Shown here: positions 62,607 through 64,000 of the stretch, piece after piece
Layout: every line of letters starts with the position of its first letter
Position numbering within the stretch: position 1 is the first letter of the stretch
Origin: Polaromonas sp. P2-4
GTDB taxonomy: Bacteria; Pseudomonadota; Gammaproteobacteria; Burkholderiales; Burkholderiaceae_C
Assembly (NCBI GenBank): GCA_024703855.1
Contig: CP087965.1
Location: forward strand, 5,324,001-5,388,000
Reading direction: 5' to 3'
Length of the DNA: 64,000 bases
The notes under the pieces: model-generated
Told to the model about the DNA's origin: nothing
The model's input: the letters and a program-made list of their open reading frames with translations, nothing else
Databases searched by the model: none
Position numbers and translations under genes: made by a program

Positions 62607-64000
62607 ATGGCTCACGACGCACCTGACCACCTGCCCGCCCATCTGCCCCCTGATGTAGGGAGCCGGCGCCATCAAATGTTTCCGGTGCTCACCGCGGCCG
62701 AGATCGCGCGCATCAACCGCTTTGGCAAGGTGCTGCATTACAAGCGGGGTGATCGGCTCTTCACCGCCGGTGAACCCGGCCCCGGCATGTTTGTGGTGCT
62801 CAAGGGGGCGGTGGCCATCACCCAGCGCGACGGCCTTGGTCATGTGGCGCCTGTGGTGCAGTACGGGCCCGGCGGCTTTTCGGCCGAGGTGGGCACCCTG
62901 TCGGGCCAACCCGCACTGGTTGACGGTGTGGCCGAAGAAGACGTTGAAACCCTGCTGGTGCCGCCTGGCCAGTTGCGCGCATTGATCATTGCCGAAGCCG
63001 ACCTGGGTGAGCGCATCGTGCGTGCGCTCATCCTGCGGCGCGTGGCGCTGATTGAGGCCGGCGCCAGCGGCCCGGTGCTGATCGGCCCGCCCCAGTCGGC
63101 CGGTGTGATGCGCCTGCAAAGTTTTTTGAACCGCAACGGTTATCCACATCACGTGATGGACAGCGCCGAGCCCGATGCCGCGGTGCTGCTGGAGCAGTAT
63201 GGCGCGGCCGCAGCCGACGTGGTGGCGGCCTGCCCCGATGGCTCGGTCTTGCTCAACCCCACAGAAAGCGAACTCGCCCGCTGCCTTGGCATGGTTGACA
63301 CGGCAGAGCACCACGAGCTGTTTGACGTGATCGTGGTGGGCGCCGGCCCCGCCGGCCTGGCCACCGCCGTGTATGCCGCCTCGGAAGGCTTGCAGGTACT
63401 GGTACTTGACTGCAGGGCTTTTGGCGGCCAGGCCGGTGCCAGTGCCCGCATTGAAAACTACCTGGGCTTTCCCACCGGCATTTCCGGCATGGCGCTGGCC
63501 GGCCGGGCCTATGTGCAGGCGCAAAAATTTGGCGCGGAAATGCTGATCCCGGCGCAGGCCGAGTCGCTGGACTGCAGCCGGCACGAGCGTGACGGTGAAC
63601 TGCGGCTCAAGCTGATGGACGGGCGGCAACTCCGCGCCAAAACCGTGGTGGTGGCCAGCGGCGCACGTTACCGCCGGCCCGCTGTGCCACGCCTTTCAGA
63701 ATTTGAAGGCCGGGGTGTCTGGTACTGGGCCTCGGCGCTGGAAGCCAAAATGTGCAGCCAGAGCGAAGTGGCCCTGGTGGGCGGCGGCAATTCGGCCGGG
63801 CAGGCTGCGGTGTTCCTCTCGCCGCACGCGGCCAAAATTTACATGCTGGTGCGCGGCCCCAGCCTGGCTGCCAGCATGTCGCGCTATTTGATAGACCGCA
63901 TCGAAGCCGCACCCAATATCGAGCTGCGGCCGTACACCGAACTCATGCAACTGCATGGCGACCCCGCAGCAGGCCTGACCGCCGTGACATGGCGCAACCA
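62607..64000 (+). CDS. cyclic-nucleotide-binding FAD/NAD(P)H reductase (partial)
   Basis: From ATG 62607 (GGAG upstream) to the window edge, 464 residues seen, intact. Residues 25-150 form a cNMP-binding domain (LHYKRGDRLFTAGEPGPGMF, VVLKGAVAITQRDG, FSAEVGTLSGQPALVDGVAE). Residues 155-220 are thioredoxin-fold-like. From residue 240 a thioredoxin-reductase-like domain: DVIVVGAGPAGLATAVYAAS (FAD), CRAFGGQAGASARIENYLGF, VVVASGARYRRPAVPRL, VALVGGGNSAGQAAVFLSPH (NADPH). Where thioredoxin reductases have CxxC, it reads WYWASALEAKMC, so the redox disulfide is absent. Confidence 0.85.
   Translation, partial: MAHDAPDHLPAHLPPDVGSRRHQMFPVLTAAEIARINRFGKVLHYKRGDRLFTAGEPGPGMFVVLKGAVAITQRDGLGHVAPVVQYGPGGFSAEVGTLSGQPALVDGVAEEDVETLLVPPGQLRALIIAEADLGERIVRALILRRVALIEAGASGPVLIGPPQSAGVMRLQSFLNRNGYPHHVMDSAEPDAAVLLEQYGAAAADVVAACPDGSVLLNPTESELARCLGMVDTAEHHELFDVIVVGAGPAGLATAVYAASEGLQVLVLDCRAFGGQAGASARIENYLGFPTGISGMALAGRAYVQAQKFGAEMLIPAQAESLDCSRHERDGELRLKLMDGRQLRAKTVVVASGARYRRPAVPRLSEFEGRGVWYWASALEAKMCSQSEVALVGGGNSAGQAAVFLSPHAAKIYMLVRGPSLAASMSRYLIDRIEAAPNIELRPYTELMQLHGDPAAGLTAVTWRN

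Noticed and set aside
1..64000. CRISPR arrays, rRNA genes and insertion-sequence transposases.
   Set aside because: No regularly spaced repeats of suitable length, no conserved rRNA segments and no transposase motifs were seen.

Overview
The window looks like a chromosomal segment of a Betaproteobacterium of the order Burkholderiales, most likely Comamonadaceae (Polaromonas/Rhodoferax-like). This rests on the high GC content, the gene repertoire (Bug-type receptor, DUF934 next to cysH/cysI, ssuEADCB with a Mop protein, LysR/HMG-CoA lyase/CoA-transferase block) and small intergenic repeats with a GCTTGCGCCC core that I remember from that family. It is an inference from gene content, not a database result.

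1-19.3 kb is the late region of a siphovirus-type prophage, almost entirely on the minus strand. In transcription order it encodes a zinc-ribbon membrane protein, a terminase small-subunit candidate, the terminase large subunit, portal, a small protein resembling the Acb2/Tad1 anti-CBASS family, a Mu gpF-like minor head protein, then a moron-like insert, a giant protease-scaffold-capsid polyprotein, connector and tail-completion proteins, the tail tube, tail chaperones joined by a textbook -1 slippery site, and the tape measure protein. The moron insert (about 9.9-12.9 kb) holds two small secreted proteins and a P22 immI-like switch: arc and an antirepressor on one strand, a second Arc/Mnt-like repressor divergently on the other, two palindromic operators between them, and a plus-strand terminator in the arc-ant gap where P22 encodes the antisense RNA sar.

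19.6-22.4 kb is a thiamine locus: a deleted thiM/thiE remnant, thiD, and an NCS1 (CytX-like) transporter preceded by a TPP riboswitch. 22.4-26.5 kb has a SNF2 helicase, ferredoxin-NADP reductase and a 7Fe ferredoxin. 26.6-32.8 kb is an assimilatory sulfate operon (sulfite-exporter-like permease, cysI, DUF934, cysH, cysD, cysN). 33-37.7 kb carries an amino-acid type binding protein, a receiver-domain protein, mnmC and yggX. 37.9-43.7 kb is a second sulfur locus (sulfate-binding protein, ssuE, a truncated ssuA, ssuD, ssuC, ssuB, Mop protein). 43.7-48.1 kb is a CoA-ester catabolic cluster (Bug receptor, CaiB-type transferase, HMG-CoA lyase, divergent LysR regulator). 48.1-50.4 kb contains a tandem duplication of a three-gene block with a DsbA-like protein; the second copy is decayed. 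52.3-57.1 kb is a run of short minus-strand genes, most followed by an attC-like inverted repeat, suggesting an integron cassette cluster without an integrase in view. 57.5-60.2 kb is metNIQ, followed by an MFS exporter and a cyclic-nucleotide-gated FAD reductase that runs off the right edge. Sulfur acquisition is the dominant host theme: sulfate, sulfonate and methionine uptake plus a cassette-borne cysteine synthase.

About 45 single-base frameshifts break otherwise well conserved genes throughout, often in homopolymers. I treat most as probable sequence errors and give the full reconstructed extent of each gene with the approximate break point. Genes with missing blocks of sequence (thiM/thiE, ssuA, second dsbA-like copy) are called pseudogenes.
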